DNA of 64,000 bases. Origin: Brachyspira sp. SAP_772. GTDB taxonomy: Bacteria > Spirochaetota > Brachyspiria > Brachyspirales > Brachyspiraceae. The notes under the pieces were generated by a model. The model was not told the origin of the DNA, did not search any database, and worked only from the letters and a program-made list of their open reading frames with translations. Shown piece after piece: positions 56,090 through 64,000 of the stretch. Within the stretch, counting starts at the first letter, position 1. The number at the start of each line of letters is the position of its first letter. A program made the translations under genes and the position numbers. The stretch is taken from NCBI RefSeq assembly GCF_009755885.1, contig NZ_VYIX01000002.1:227957-291956 (forward strand). Direction: 5' to 3'.

Positions 56090-57845
56090 AGAGTTTTTTT
56101 TAAAAATAAAAAATCGTTATGGCGGTTTATATTTATCAATAGTTTCTATATTTATATTGTTAGATTTAATTGCTTCTATCTATATAAGCAGTTTTGTATA
56201 TGAGCCTAATACTAGTAATTTGCTATATATGTTTTTAACTCTATTTTTACCATCATCAAGTATTATAGTTGGTATATTAACTATTATTAAATTTGTATTG
56301 GAAGCTCTCAAAAAGAAAGAAGGCTCTCACCTAAAGCTAGCTATAGTGTCAATAATGGCTTTTATGACAGTTTTTACAAGTTTAGTTATTAGTAAGATGT
56401 CATATTATATTATAGAGTCTAACCTAAACCTATTTACAGATAAAAGTATTAATGACTCTCTTTCATATATAATAGAAGTCTCTAATGATGATATAATTAA
56501 TAAGCAAAATAGTATATTAAATAGTATATCAAATGTATCTATAAGTTATTTAAATAATATAGATTTATCTAGTGCCTCTAAAATAAGTAATACAATATAT
56601 AGAGATAATATTTTTACTAATATCATTTTTGTTTCTAATTCATATTATGGCTATAGTACAATATTGTTTAATTCTCAAGATTATGTTCCTCTTGATATTA
56701 ATTATAGGTTTTCTCTAGATAAAATTACATTTGCAAATAGTGAATATAATGGCTTATTTTATATTAATGCTATAGTGCCATTAAGGGATATAAATCATTA
56801 TGCTATTATTTTTGACAGCATGCCTAGTAATTATATAAATGTTAGAAATAATGCTTTAAATGCTTTTAGAATATACAACTCTATTAACATGTTTACTGGA
56901 GAGTTCTCTATAGTTCTAAAACTTTTATATGTATTTATATTGGGTATATCTACTTTTATATCAATTATTTTTGGTATTATATTTTCTAGTTTTATAACAA
57001 GGCCTATAAGTTTGCTTCTTAATGCTACGAATTCTATTATTAATTCAGATTTTGATGTTGAAATGAAGTTTTCTGGTGTTCATGATCTTAGAAAATTAAT
57101 ATATAGATTTAATGTTATGGCTAGGGCTTTGAAATACCATAGAGATAAAGAAAAAATAAGAGTATCATTAGAAACTTGGAAAGAAGCTGCTATTAAGGTT
57201 GCACATGAAATAAAAAATCCGCTTATGCCTATTATGATGAATGCAGAACTAATAGAAAAGAGATTAAAAAATAATATGTCTGATGATGATTTAGATAAAA
57301 TAAAAAAATATATTAATACTATTATTAAAAATTCAAATAGTATTTTGTCCTTAGTTAAATCCTTTTCAGAGTTTTCTTTTAATATTAAACTTTCAGATGA
57401 AAAAGAGTCTATTAATAGTGTTCTTATTGAGGTTTTTGATTCTTTTAAAAATATGCAAAATATTAAGTTTCAAACATCATTTTCTAAAATAGATTGTTTT
57501 ATTAATATGGATAGAGATAAGCTAATTATTGCCTTTAGAAATTTAATCAAAAATGCTGTAGAGGCTATGGATAATAATACTAAAGAGTCATTAATATATT
57601 TATCTAGTTATCATGAAGTAATTGATAGTCAAGAGTTTTTCACTGTTAGTGTTACTGATACAGGTAATGGTATAGAAGAAAAAGATTTAAAAAGAATTTT
57701 TGAGCCATATTTTACTTCTAAAGATAAAGGTACAGGTATAGGTCTTGCTATAGTAGAAAAGATTATTAATGAACATAATGGCAGAATAGATGTAGATTCA
57801 ATAATTGGAGAGGGTACTACATTTTTTGTGAGATTTGAAGTTTAG
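56076..57845 (+). CDS. Membrane sensor histidine kinase (NtrY-like)
   Basis: 589 residues. TM helices near 16-38, 46-75, 85-108 and 285-310 with an extracytoplasmic sensor between the last two. A HAMP segment follows, then HisKA with the phosphorylated His377 in KVAHEIKNPLMP, and HATPase_c with N-box FRNLIKNAVEAMDN, G1 DTGNGIEEKD and G2 GTGIGLAIVEKI. No response regulator with an intact phospho-acceptor is adjacent; the convergent receiver (57850) is degenerate. Confidence 0.92.
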   Translation: MKIIKEFFLKIKNRYGGLYLSIVSIFILLDLIASIYISSFVYEPNTSNLLYMFLTLFLPSSSIIVGILTIIKFVLEALKKKEGSHLKLAIVSIMAFMTVFTSLVISKMSYYIIESNLNLFTDKSINDSLSYIIEVSNDDIINKQNSILNSISNVSISYLNNIDLSSASKISNTIYRDNIFTNIIFVSNSYYGYSTILFNSQDYVPLDINYRFSLDKITFANSEYNGLFYINAIVPLRDINHYAIIFDSMPSNYINVRNNALNAFRIYNSINMFTGEFSIVLKLLYVFILGISTFISIIFGIIFSSFITRPISLLLNATNSIINSDFDVEMKFSGVHDLRKLIYRFNVMARALKYHRDKEKIRVSLETWKEAAIKVAHEIKNPLMPIMMNAELIEKRLKNNMSDDDLDKIKKYINTIIKNSNSILSLVKSFSEFSFNIKLSDEKESINSVLIEVFDSFKNMQNIKFQTSFSKIDCFINMDRDKLIIAFRNLIKNAVEAMDNNTKESLIYLSSYHEVIDSQEFFTVSVTDTGNGIEEKDLKRIFEPYFTSKDKGTGIGLAIVEKIINEHNGRIDVDSIIGEGTTFFVRFEV

Positions 57846-57849
57846 ATTT

Positions 57850-58206
57850 TTATTTATTTAAATATTGTACGATCTTATTGATATTTGAATTATTATTAAT
57901 ATATTCTACATTTAATTTTTTTGCTTCTTCTTTTAGATTTTTATCTATATTTTCTGATATAAAGAATATTTTGAAATCTAATTCATTATTTACTTTTTTC
58001 AATTCAGTAATGAACTCTATAACATTAATCCATACTAAATTAGGATTAAATATTAAAGTTTCTATATTATATTTATAGATTTTACTCATAAGTTCATACA
58101 AGTTTTCTGCAGTTAATACTTTTATTGAAGAACTTTCGAGTAAAGCTTTGATTTTATTTAGGCTAATACCATCATCATCTACTAGTATAACAGTATTTTC
58201 TTTCAT
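57850..58206 (-). CDS. Stand-alone degenerate receiver domain
   Basis: 118 residues, a single CheY-like domain. The acidic pocket survives (LVDDDG, Asp10-Asp11), but the phospho-acceptor site reads LIFNPNL, Asn for Asp, and the conserved Lys near the end is Asn (YINNNS). It cannot be phosphorylated conventionally, so it would act as a protein-binding pseudo-receiver. It converges on the histidine kinase gene with a 4-bp gap. Confidence 0.75.
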   Translation of the reverse strand: MKENTVILVDDDGISLNKIKALLESSSIKVLTAENLYELMSKIYKYNIETLIFNPNLVWINVIEFITELKKVNNELDFKIFFISENIDKNLKEEAKKLNVEYINNNSNINKIVQYLNK

Positions 58207-58233
58207 AAATAATCCAAAGAATTAAGTTACATG

Positions 58234-58317
58234 TACCGAGAGAGGGAATCGAACCCTCACTGAGTTGCCCCAATCAGATTTTGAGTCTGACGTGTCTACC
58301 AATTTCACCATCTCGGC
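58234..58317 (-). tRNA. tRNA-Leu, anticodon CAA
   Basis: 84 nt. Minus strand: acceptor GCCGAGA/TCTCGGT (G1-U72 wobble), anticodon stem CAGA/TCTG with CAA in the loop, long class II variable arm, T-arm GGGTTCGATTCCC. No encoded CCA. Reads UUG codons. Confidence 0.94.
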
Positions 58318-58332
58318 TTAAAAAACACTTAT

Positions 58333-58361
58333 ATTATACTATATAATCATATAAAAATCAA
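58333..58361 (-). promoter_or_regulatory. Promoter of tRNA-Leu(CAA)
   Basis: Minus strand TTGATT (58361-58356), 17-bp spacer, TATAAT (58338-58333), 15 bp before the tRNA 5' end. Confidence 0.75.
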
Positions 58362-58540
58362 GTATCTTTTTATATTAAGAAGTTAGTTTATTTCTATGTA
58401 TATATTAATGTGATAAACAACACAATAATTTATTATTTATATGAGTGTAATATTTAAAAAAATTCTACAACAAGTATTGCTATTTATAGGAAAATTATAT
58501 ATTATAATTAATTTTATATTAAAAAATTAAGGAGTCGATT

Positions 58541-60028
58541 ATGAGTCATCAACACAGAGGGCAGTGGGGTACTCGTGCAGGATTTATATTAGCTGCTATA
58601 GGTTCTGCGGTTGGTTTGGGTAATATATGGCGTTTCCCATATATGGTAGCATCTAATGGCGGCGGAGCTTTTATGATAGTATTCCTCATCGCTATGCTTA
58701 CTGCTGGTATACCTATTATGATATTGGAGTTTTCTATTGGTCATAAAACACATAGGAGTGCACCCGGAGCTTTAAAATTCCTCAATTCTAAATGGGAATG
58801 GTTAGGCTGGCTTCAAGTATTTACTTGTTTTGCTATAGTTGTTTATTACTCTGTTATTATAGCTTGGTCATTATCTTATGGTTTATTTTCTCTTCAAGGC
58901 TTAAAATGGGGAACTGATACTGCTGCTTTTTTCACTGGTGAATATTTAAAATTAGAAAGCGGTTTTTCTCTTGGAAATTTTAATTTGGGAGTAGCTATTC
59001 CTTTAATTATAGTTTGGATAATAATATTAGTTTCTGTTATAGGCGGGGTTAAAGATGGTATAGAAAAAGCTAACAAGATTTTTATGCCTTTACTTGCTAT
59101 ACTTGTAGTAATTATACTTATCAGAGGTATCACTTTACCCGGTGCTTTAGCTGGACTTGATTATATGTTTAAGCCTGATTTCTCTAAATTGCTTAACCCT
59201 CAAGTATGGATTGCTGCTTATGGTCAAGTATTTTATAGTATGTCTGTAGCTTTTGGTATAATGATTACATATTCTAGTTATTTGCCTGATGATTCTGATA
59301 TTGCTAATAATGCATTTATGACTGGTTTTGCTGATACTAGCTTTAGTTTATTTGCTGGTTTAACTGTATTTAGCATAATGGGTTATATGGCTTATTCTCA
59401 AGGTAAAGAAGTGGCTGAAGTTGCAGGAAACGGCGGTATAGGTTTGGCTTTTATGGTATTCCCTGAGGCTATTAATGCTTTACCCGGTTTAAACGGAATA
59501 TTTGGTTTAGTATTCTTCTTGGTGCTTGCTTTTGCAGGACTTACTTCTGCTATATCACTTGCTGAGGTTGTTATATCTTCTTTTATAGATAAGTTCCATT
59601 TTAATAGAAAAAAAGTTTCTGTTGTTGTTATATTGATACAGGGTTTAATTTCTATGGTTTATGCTACAGGAAGCGGATTAAACATACTTGATATAGTGGA
59701 TGCTTTCCTCAACAACTATAACATAGTAGTAAGCGGTCTTATAGAGATAGTATTAATAGCTTGGGTATATAAATTGGGCGATTTCAAAGAGCTTATTAAT
59801 AAAGTGAGTGAGTTTAGAGTTGGATTATGGTGGGATTTCTGTTTGAAGTTTTTAACTCCTATATTCTTAGCTGTAATGTTGGCTTTAAAACTTATAAGCG
59901 ATTTCCAAAAACCTTATGGAAACTATCCGCAAGCTGCTTTAGTAATATTAGGCTGGTCTATGCCGATTTTAGGTTTTGTAGTTGGTATAGTACTTGCTAA
60001 ACTTAAAGACAGAACTTTAAATAGTTAA
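58541..60028 (+). CDS. Sodium-dependent neurotransmitter-symporter (NSS) family amino-acid transporter
   Basis: 495 residues, about 12 TM helices. The NSS signature GSAVGLGNIWRFPYMVASNGGGAF forms the Na+/substrate site in TM1, and ILEFSIGHKT and GLTSAISLAEVV follow the family pattern. AAGGAG precedes the ATG. A tiny MetS-like gene starts 14 bp downstream, so it resembles the MetP/MetS methionine-alanine importer of Corynebacterium; that substrate is a guess. Confidence 0.94.
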   Translation: MSHQHRGQWGTRAGFILAAIGSAVGLGNIWRFPYMVASNGGGAFMIVFLIAMLTAGIPIMILEFSIGHKTHRSAPGALKFLNSKWEWLGWLQVFTCFAIVVYYSVIIAWSLSYGLFSLQGLKWGTDTAAFFTGEYLKLESGFSLGNFNLGVAIPLIIVWIIILVSVIGGVKDGIEKANKIFMPLLAILVVIILIRGITLPGALAGLDYMFKPDFSKLLNPQVWIAAYGQVFYSMSVAFGIMITYSSYLPDDSDIANNAFMTGFADTSFSLFAGLTVFSIMGYMAYSQGKEVAEVAGNGGIGLAFMVFPEAINALPGLNGIFGLVFFLVLAFAGLTSAISLAEVVISSFIDKFHFNRKKVSVVVILIQGLISMVYATGSGLNILDIVDAFLNNYNIVVSGLIEIVLIAWVYKLGDFKELINKVSEFRVGLWWDFCLKFLTPIFLAVMLALKLISDFQKPYGNYPQAALVILGWSMPILGFVVGIVLAKLKDRTLNS

Positions 60029-60042
60029 TAGGAGGGATGAAT

Positions 60043-60138
60043 ATGAGTGTAGATTCTGCAATATTTATGGCACTTAGCCTTATAGTAATATGGGGCGGCT
60101 TTATCTTTTTTGTAAGCATAGGTGCTAGAAAGAAATAA
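60043..60138 (+). CDS. MetS-like small subunit of the NSS transporter
   Basis: 31 residues (MSVDSAIFMALSLIVIWGGF...SIGARKK), one TM helix with a positive C-terminus. GGAGGG lies 6 nt before the ATG. Tiny proteins of this kind follow NSS genes and are needed for function in the MetPS system. Coordinates and translation are directly readable; function is inferred from position and pattern. Confidence 0.85.
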   Translation: MSVDSAIFMALSLIVIWGGFIFFVSIGARKK

Positions 60139-60159
60139 AAACAAATAATTAAAAATAAT

Positions 60160-60186
60160 AGGGGGAGACAAAATCCCCCTTTTTTA
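60160..60186 (+). terminator. Rho-independent terminator of the NSS operon
   Basis: AGGGGG-AGACAAAAT-CCCCCTTTTTT, 22 bp past the small-subunit stop. Confidence 0.9.
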
Positions 60187-60293
60187 TTTATTAATATTTT
60201 CATTACACTAACATTATATTTTTAATTAGTATTTAATTCATCTAAGTATTTAAAAGCATATGGAAAATCTGAATATTTTTTATGCTTTTTTTT

Positions 60294-60425
60294 GTGGTGG
60301 CTTTGCCCCCACACCCCTAGTTCTTTTATTGATATAAAAGAACCAAAAGAACTGCATTTTAAGCTAAAAATATGCATTATGAAATATTTGCACTTTTTGC
60401 AACTTTTTGCGGCGGGAAAAAGTTG
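60294..60425. repeat. Family 2 repeat, single unit
   Basis: Hairpin 1 GTGGTGGCTTTGCCCCCAC (60294-60312), hairpin 2 TTCTTTTATTGATATAAAAGAA, then CAAAAGAACTGCATTTT and hairpin 3 CAACTTTTTGCGGCGGG...AAGTTG (60400-60425). It lies between two nearly identical terminator hairpins (60160 and 60454). Confidence 0.82.
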
Positions 60426-60453
60426 AATAAAAAAGTTTGATAAAATTTTATAT

Positions 60454-60478
60454 AGGGGGAACAAAATCCCCCTTTTTT
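60454..60478 (+). terminator. Second copy of the AGGGGG/CCCCC terminator
   Basis: AGGGGGAACAAAATCCCCCTTTTTT, matching the 60160 hairpin except in the loop. No gene ends just before it; only the family 2 repeat lies between the copies. Confidence 0.8.
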
Positions 60479-60512
60479 ATTAAATAAAATATTTATTATA
60501 CAATTAACCTTA

Positions 60513-60540
60513 TTGACATTTTATTTATATTGTTTAGAAT
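60513..60540 (+). promoter_or_regulatory. Sigma70-type promoter of the ATPase/nuclease pair
   Basis: TTGACA (60513-60518), 16-bp spacer, TAGAAT (60535-60540). It implies a start near 60547, supporting the ATG at 60597. Confidence 0.65.
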
Positions 60541-60596
60541 TTATAAAATATTACGAATATGTTTATTATAGTATTCAATTTGTGGATAAAATTATA

Positions 60597-61823
60597 ATGG
60601 CTAAAATAACTTTCAATAATAACGTAATAAATAACATAAAAATATCTAATTTCACAGTTTTTAAAAACGCTGAAATAAATTTTTCAAAAGGTTTAAATAT
60701 TTTTATAGGCAGAAATGGAACAGGTAAAACTCATTTGCTAAAACTTATAAATTGTTTAGATAAAAAATTATATAACTCAAATGAGAAATTAGAACTTAAA
60801 AAAATTGCTAATCTAAAGGAGATAAGTAAAGAACAAATAAATAATATGAAAAAATCTGATGAAAAATTTTTTAATGATATAGATGAGAATTCTTATCCAT
60901 TTGATATTGATATAAATAAAGTATTCAGCAGATTTGGTGATCTTGATAAAATAAAAAAAGCATTTTCAGAATATCGTTCTAGCTTAAAAAATAAGGATAA
61001 ATTTAAAGAAATATTAGAAGATACATTCAATAAACCTAAAGAATGTAATATTATATTTAATGAAAATATTAATTTAGAATTGATGCATAAAGGTTTTAAT
61101 ATTACAGATGATTGGATTCCAACTTTTGATTTTCTTTTATCATATAAAAATAGTTATTCATTAAAAAATAAAAATTTTACTTTTATTCCTTGTAAAGATA
61201 TACTTACCTCTTCAAACGGATTTACAGCTCTTTATGATAAAAGAGATATTCATTTCGAGTCAGTATATTATAATATAATAAAGAAAACAGAACTTCCAAA
61301 GTTAAGAGAATTAGATAAAGATTTATTTGAAATAGCTAAAAAAATAGAAGATGCCATAGGCGGAAAGACTATTTATAAAAATAATAATTTTTTTATAGAC
61401 TATAAAAATATAGGTGAAGTTTCTTTTGATATGGTAGCTGAAGGTCATAAAAAATTAGCACTTATATACATTTTAATAATGAATGGTGAAATAGATAAAA
61501 ATACTATACTGCTTTTAGATGAGCCTGAATCAAATTTAAACCCTAGTCTTACAGATTTACTAGTTAATATACTTTTGAGTTTATCTAAATTAGGTGTTCA
61601 AATATTTATAGCCACACATAATAGTTTTATACTTGATGATATAGAATTACAAAGAACTGATAAAGATTCTATTATGTATCATTCTTTTTATTTTGATGAA
61701 AATGATTTTAATAGCGGTGTGAAAATAGAAACTAAAGAAAGTTTGTCAGATTTGGAAAATAATCCTATAAATGAAAAAATAATAAAACAACATAATGAAT
61801 ATATTGACGATATGATTAAATAA
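60597..61823 (+). CDS. AAA/ABC-type ATPase of a second putative defence cassette
   Basis: 408 residues from ATG 60597; upstream in-frame codons overlap the promoter. AAA_21-like ABC-fold ATPase: N-terminal INNIKISNFTVFKNAEINFSKG, Walker A GRNGTGKT (38-45), helical insertion of about 200 residues, signature-like VAEGHKKLALI, Walker B ILLLDEPESNLNP (Asp308-Glu309) and H-loop IATHNSF. A separate PD-(D/E)XK-like gene follows after 12 bp. It differs from the 25434 ATPase in insert and partner, so it is not a simple duplicate. Anti-phage role inferred. Confidence 0.78.
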   Translation: MAKITFNNNVINNIKISNFTVFKNAEINFSKGLNIFIGRNGTGKTHLLKLINCLDKKLYNSNEKLELKKIANLKEISKEQINNMKKSDEKFFNDIDENSYPFDIDINKVFSRFGDLDKIKKAFSEYRSSLKNKDKFKEILEDTFNKPKECNIIFNENINLELMHKGFNITDDWIPTFDFLLSYKNSYSLKNKNFTFIPCKDILTSSNGFTALYDKRDIHFESVYYNIIKKTELPKLRELDKDLFEIAKKIEDAIGGKTIYKNNNFFIDYKNIGEVSFDMVAEGHKKLALIYILIMNGEIDKNTILLLDEPESNLNPSLTDLLVNILLSLSKLGVQIFIATHNSFILDDIELQRTDKDSIMYHSFYFDENDFNSGVKIETKESLSDLENNPINEKIIKQHNEYIDDMIK

Positions 61824-61835
61824 TCGGATATCTAT

Positions 61836-62393
61836 ATGAAAACTATTGAAAGAGATAATTTTAAAATACATTATAGAAATAATTTTGAAATTATAGATAT
61901 TGAAGAAAAAGATGAAAATAATAAAGAAAAAAGAAATCAATATTCACATTGCATGAGTAATGTTGATTTTATGATAAAAGCAAATGATAAAATAATATTT
62001 ATAGAATTAAAAAATTTCAAAATAAAAGATAAAAATCAATTAGAAGATAAAATAAAAAGTTTAAAAATAGAAGAACCTTTAAATAAAGATTCTATCATTT
62101 ATGAATTAATACAAAAAGGAAGAGGTACATTTATTAAAGAATATAGCTCTGGATATATTAATAATAATATAGATATTTATTATTTTATAATATTCTATTT
62201 TCCATTTAAAATAAGAAATATGAAATTTAAATCAAATATAAATAAGTATTTGAATAAAAATTTACCAATAATAAAAAATGATTCTGTATATAAAAAATCT
62301 TTTATAAAAACTATTTTATTTATAACTATAGATGAATGGAATGAGATATCAAAAGAAATGGATATTGAAAATATAATATTTGAGCCTATCTAA
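61836..62393 (+). CDS. Putative PD-(D/E)XK nuclease partner of the ATPase
   Basis: 185 residues, Lys/Asn/Ile-rich. A restriction-endonuclease-like core is visible: NVDFMIKANDKIIFIELKNFK, with Asp44, Glu57 and Lys59 spaced as D-X12-ELK. The rest has no recognised motif. GGATATC precedes the ATG and the gap to the ATPase gene is 12 bp. The likely effector of the cassette, cutting DNA or RNA when the ATPase is triggered; this is inference from the motif. Confidence 0.65.
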   Translation: MKTIERDNFKIHYRNNFEIIDIEEKDENNKEKRNQYSHCMSNVDFMIKANDKIIFIELKNFKIKDKNQLEDKIKSLKIEEPLNKDSIIYELIQKGRGTFIKEYSSGYINNNIDIYYFIIFYFPFKIRNMKFKSNINKYLNKNLPIIKNDSVYKKSFIKTILFITIDEWNEISKEMDIENIIFEPI

Positions 62394-62422
62394 TATATTT
62401 AAGTAAAAAATATGACCATTTA

Positions 62423-62806
62423 TTAACTTAGGTACTTGTTCATTACTATTTTTCGGCCGTAGTCTTCAAAGTGAAAACTGTCTGTGTAGAGTGATATTAA
62501 AAGTATGCCACGTCCGTTTTTTTTGTAAATGTCATCATCGTTGGTTTTTATTGATTTGTAATTAAAGCCCATGCCTTCATCTTTTATGCTGATTTCAAGC
62601 ATGTTTTCTTTTATATTAAATGATATATTTACATTTTTATTAGAATCATTATTATTGCCGTGAACTATAGCATTTGTTAAAGCCTCTTCAAAAGCTATTT
62701 GCATGGCATCGGCGTCTTTTATGTCATGTGCACGCAAATACTGAATAAAGATTTCAGATATATATGGTATCAACGTTTTTTTACTTGGTATTTCCATAGT
62801 CAGCAT
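62423..62806 (-). CDS. RsbW-type anti-sigma/serine kinase (HATPase_c_2)
   Basis: 127 residues of the RsbW/SpoIIAB-like histidine-kinase-fold group: N-box FEEALTNAIVHGN, G1 IKDEGMGFNY, then the G2 NGRGILLISLYTDSF. Such proteins bind a sigma factor or phosphorylate an STAS antagonist. The PP2C-type gene is directly upstream on the same strand, a partner-switching arrangement. No STAS gene is in the window. No convincing Shine-Dalgarno; MEIPS three codons in is an alternative start. Confidence 0.88.
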   Translation of the reverse strand: MLTMEIPSKKTLIPYISEIFIQYLRAHDIKDADAMQIAFEEALTNAIVHGNNNDSNKNVNISFNIKENMLEISIKDEGMGFNYKSIKTNDDDIYKKNGRGILLISLYTDSFHFEDYGRKIVMNKYLS

Positions 62807-62842
62807 ATTATTGTATGTAGTATTTTTTATAACTTATAATAA

Positions 62843-62870
62843 AGTATAGTTAAATAATATGCATTGTCAA
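62843..62870 (-). promoter_or_regulatory. Sigma70-type promoter of the RsbW-like gene
   Basis: Minus strand TTGACA (62870-62865), 16-bp spacer, TATACT (62848-62843), about 37 bp before the start. Confidence 0.6.
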
Positions 62871-62889
62871 GATTTTTACATATAAATTA

Positions 62890-63624
62890 TTAAATAGTGT
62901 AAAGATTTTTTAAGCCAAGTGCTGTTATATTTTCATTACTATTAATAGTTTTTAATTTGTTTATAGCCTCTTCTGTTGTTAAATTCATTATATTGTAAAC
63001 GCCCTCTTCTAATGAGCTGTAATTAGATGCTATAGCCTCACACATAGAATTAGTAGCAATAAAATAGTTGTGAGTTTTGTTTCTTCTAGAGCCTTCTATT
63101 GTAATGTAGTGTCCGCCGCCTGCACAAGCACAGTTTTCAAGAGCATATCCATTAATATGGTCTCTTGTTATTTGAGTAGCCTTGTTTTTGTCTATGCAAA
63201 ACACTTTAGCGTCTCCTGCATGAAACACAAATACACCAGCAAATTTATGATACAATACCCCAGCAATAGAGGCACCTGCCATAGATTTTTGAACATCGTC
63301 AGCAGATTCTCTAGCAGCATTAACCTCTAATTTAATGAAATTGTGCATTATCCAGTTTATTGCTTCCTGTTCGCCTACAAGTTCCACCAAGTCTAAAAAG
63401 TTTTCGTTGTAAACATCAGCAGCAAGTTTTGAAGCAAAAGTGTCCCCCAAACCATCGGCAACTAATGATATACAAGTGCCTTCTATTGAGTTTATAAAAT
63501 GACTGTAATTGTTTTGTTCATTTATTATTAATGGTCTTCCTAGTATCGCTTCGCTATTAAAAAGTATAGTGTCAGTATTTGTTTTATTATTGTTAGATTT
63601 ATTAGTAAAAGAGAAAATATCCAT
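62890..63624 (-). CDS. PP2C-family protein phosphatase
   Basis: 244 residues. PP2C metal and fold motifs: ISLVADGLGDTFASKLAAD (Asp-Gly pair), GASIAGVLYHK, VFHAGDAKVFCID, and the final Asn-containing NENITALGL. Likely dephosphorylates the antagonist of the neighbouring RsbW-like protein; that link is inferred from adjacency. AAGGAA precedes the ATG. Possible pseudo-phosphatase if a metal residue is lost, which I could not rule out. Confidence 0.82.
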   Translation of the reverse strand: MDIFSFTNKSNNNKTNTDTILFNSEAILGRPLIINEQNNYSHFINSIEGTCISLVADGLGDTFASKLAADVYNENFLDLVELVGEQEAINWIMHNFIKLEVNAARESADDVQKSMAGASIAGVLYHKFAGVFVFHAGDAKVFCIDKNKATQITRDHINGYALENCACAGGGHYITIEGSRRNKTHNYFIATNSMCEAIASNYSSLEEGVYNIMNLTTEEAINKLKTINSNENITALGLKNLYTI

Positions 63625-63858
63625 AATTGTTTTAAATTCCTTAGTTTTTTAATTTATATTGTATAGGTAAAAATATTTTTTTCAAGTTTATTAATATAAT
63701 AGATTTTAAAGTTGTATTTTTTAAAAAAAATCATTATTTTATAAATAGTTATTTTGTATGAAAATTTGATGTTTTTAATATAATTATAGTCTTGATTTTA
63801 AGAATATAATTTTATATAATATTATTATAAAAAAAATAAAATATATAAGGAATGTTTT

Positions 63859-64000
63859 ATGTCAAAAGGCTATTTAGCTTTAGTGCTTCATGCTCATCTC
63901 CCTTATGTTAGACACCCAGAGCATGAGAACTTTTTAGAGGAAGAATGGTTATACGAGGCCATCACAGAAACATATATACCTCTTCTTGATGCTTATGATA
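63859..64000 (+). CDS. GH57/DUF1957 family 1,4-alpha-glucan branching-type enzyme, N-terminus
   Basis: First 47 residues only; the gene runs off the window. It begins MSKGYLALVLHAHLPYVRHPEHENFLEEEWLYEAITETYIP, the typical start of GH57 DUF1957 proteins (glycogen branching). AAGGAATG precedes the ATG. Confidence 0.85.
   Translation, partial: MSKGYLALVLHAHLPYVRHPEHENFLEEEWLYEAITETYIPLLDAYD

Overview
The window is very AT-rich and carries a spirochaetal gene set: FlaB-type flagellin, FlgB/FlgC/FliE, FlgK, a CheB, a large chemoreceptor and many lipoproteins. FlaB type, base composition and gene content point to Brachyspira. This is an inference from recognised proteins; no search was run. No prophage, transposase, rRNA or CRISPR array is visible. 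The chromosome reads as housekeeping genes separated by unusually elaborate non-coding repeat blocks.

Layout. 1-12.2 kb: end of galactokinase, small lipoproteins, cheB, lnt, a chemoreceptor with an extra C-terminal domain, flgK, a CDF metal exporter and trmB. 12.7-16.9 kb: an outer-membrane protein, a coiled-coil/zapA pair, a queuosine-precursor transporter and flaB with a long structured leader and a sigma28-type promoter. 17.5-25.3 kb: lipoproteins, a FecR/M14 fusion, a DUF4340 protein, fabD, ahpC and purH. 25.4-27.4 kb: an ATPase plus TOPRIM-like pair, a candidate defence cassette. 27.4-34.9 kb: yihY, tRNA-Leu(UAG), a TetR regulator, paired secreted paralogues, an aminotransferase and an acetyltransferase. 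35.4-39.1 kb: flgB-flgC-fliE, an ankyrin protein and a LysR regulator. 39.6-46.2 kb: a hydrolase and acetyltransferase, then a run of exported lipoprotein, TPR and ankyrin genes whose promoter region holds 19 copies of GCATC. 46.4-51.5 kb: a PIN-PhoH ATPase, a HepT/MntA toxin-antitoxin pair and an 862-residue TPR protein with near-identical 102-bp repeats. 51.8-58.3 kb: aroD-aroE-capD-like genes, a HAD/histidine-kinase operon, a degenerate receiver and tRNA-Leu(CAA). 58.5-64 kb: an NSS transporter with its tiny MetS-like subunit, a second ATPase plus nuclease pair (PD-(D/E)XK type), an RsbW/PP2C signalling pair and the start of a GH57 enzyme.

The strongest unexplained signals are two families of intergenic repeats. 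Family 1 (five loci: 12.2, 17.3, 39.1, 51.5 and 54.9 kb) combines 82-87 bp units bounded by CGCACGGT/ACCGTGCG with nested G-rich/C-rich boxes (GGGYGGG ... CCCRCCC). Three loci have the full symmetric order A-B-C-C'-B'-A'. Family 2 (21.7, 33.4, 35.0, 47.9 and 60.3 kb) consists of AT-rich hairpins with conserved stems whose loops carry variable GC-rich cassettes, including a minisatellite-like CGACYGWAGGRAGT motif. The 21.7 and 35.0 kb copies form an inverted pair about 13 kb apart. Other notable points are the two ATPase/nuclease cassettes, a leader ORF threaded through the pentanucleotide repeat, a flaB leader laid out like a CsrA target, and two receiver domains lacking the phospho-acceptor Asp (Glu in CheB, Asn in the stand-alone receiver).
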